Shown here: piece after piece, positions 63,806-64,000 of the stretch
How the letters are laid out: the number at the start of each line of letters is the position of its first letter
How positions within the stretch are numbered: the first letter of the stretch is position 1
NCBI GenBank assembly: GCA_949987705.1
Contig: CATLJY010000073.1
Span: 1-64,000 of the forward strand
Reading direction: 5' to 3'
DNA: 64,000 nucleotides
Source: Thereva unica
Lineage: Eukaryota; Arthropoda; Insecta; Diptera; Therevidae
Program-made: the position numbers and the translations under genes
Notes under the pieces: model-generated
Told to the model about the DNA's origin: nothing
Seen by the model: the letters and a program-made list of their open reading frames with translations, nothing else
The model's database searches: none

Positions 63806-64000
63806 CAATACTATGTACTGCGATTATGTACTATTTATTCTGTACTATGACTAAGTATTATGAACTATGTGTTATCTGTTATGTACTTTGCACTATATAC
63901 TCTGTATTATGTATTTTCTACTAAATATTATGTACTTTGTACCAAACACTATATACTATGTTCTATGTAAAAGGTATTATGTACTATGTACTAGGTACTT
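63806..64000. repeat. Degenerate TATGTAC minisatellite
   Basis: The last 195 bases are diverged repeats of an 8-bp-like unit around TATGTACT, sometimes doubled to 16 bp. Copies differ by one to three bases. The array continues beyond the window. Confidence 0.75.

Overview
The window looks like nuclear DNA of an insect. It is AT-rich, with spliced transposase genes and many animal transposon classes. The arthropod-type elements include two env-bearing errantivirus (gypsy-type) proviruses, a BEL/Pao element, RTE and Jockey/CR1-type LINEs, PIF/Harbinger, hAT and piggyBac transposons, and Helitron-like elements ending in CTAGT. I found no convincing single-copy host gene and no tRNA, rRNA or CRISPR locus. 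A run of 200 Ns (61866-62065) marks an assembly gap. The species cannot be fixed from the sequence alone.

Layout. 1-1050: remnants of a Helentron-type Helitron (endonuclease and Rep N-terminal region). 1377-3612: minus-strand, 5'-truncated Jockey/CR1-type LINE. 3940-16067: an RTE LINE flanked by a perfect 12-bp target duplication. It is split by a minus-strand non-autonomous BEL/Pao element (6617-16005; 1.69-kb LTRs, TSD gagtc, tRNA-Tyr PBS), which is itself split by a PIF/Harbinger transposon (10494-12767, TSD TTA). 16279-21095: a MITE-like element and two Helitron-like elements. 21448-24000: decayed hAT transposase split by a 1-kb palindrome. 24293-28823: a MITE, a second RTE copy and a fused Jockey/CR1-type fragment.

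30344-51210: a piggyBac transposon broken first by a foldback element (which carries a MITE in one arm) and then by errantivirus A (32887-49924, TSD TACA). Errantivirus A has a MITE in gag, and a second provirus, errantivirus B (42902-49394, TSD CGCG), in its 5' leader. 51222-61865: a TTAA-flanked MITE, Helitron pieces, an RTE 3' end, one spliced exon of a transposon-type protein and two further inverted-repeat elements. 62066-63511: parts of a Ty3/Gypsy element with pol and gag in opposite orientation. The last 200 bp are a degenerate TATGTAC-type minisatellite.

Function. Nearly every coding segment is broken. The best preserved reading frames are the env and pol of errantivirus B, the gag-protease ORF of the BEL element and the two-exon Harbinger transposase. 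Nested target duplications give a relative insertion order: RTE before BEL before Harbinger; piggyBac before errantivirus A before errantivirus B.

The most unusual signal is in the BEL element. Both LTRs carry seven short hairpins in tandem, and its 5' leader carries a second array. In both arrays the stem sequences change between copies while pairing is kept. This suggests a selected nucleic-acid structure in an element that has lost reverse transcriptase and integrase.
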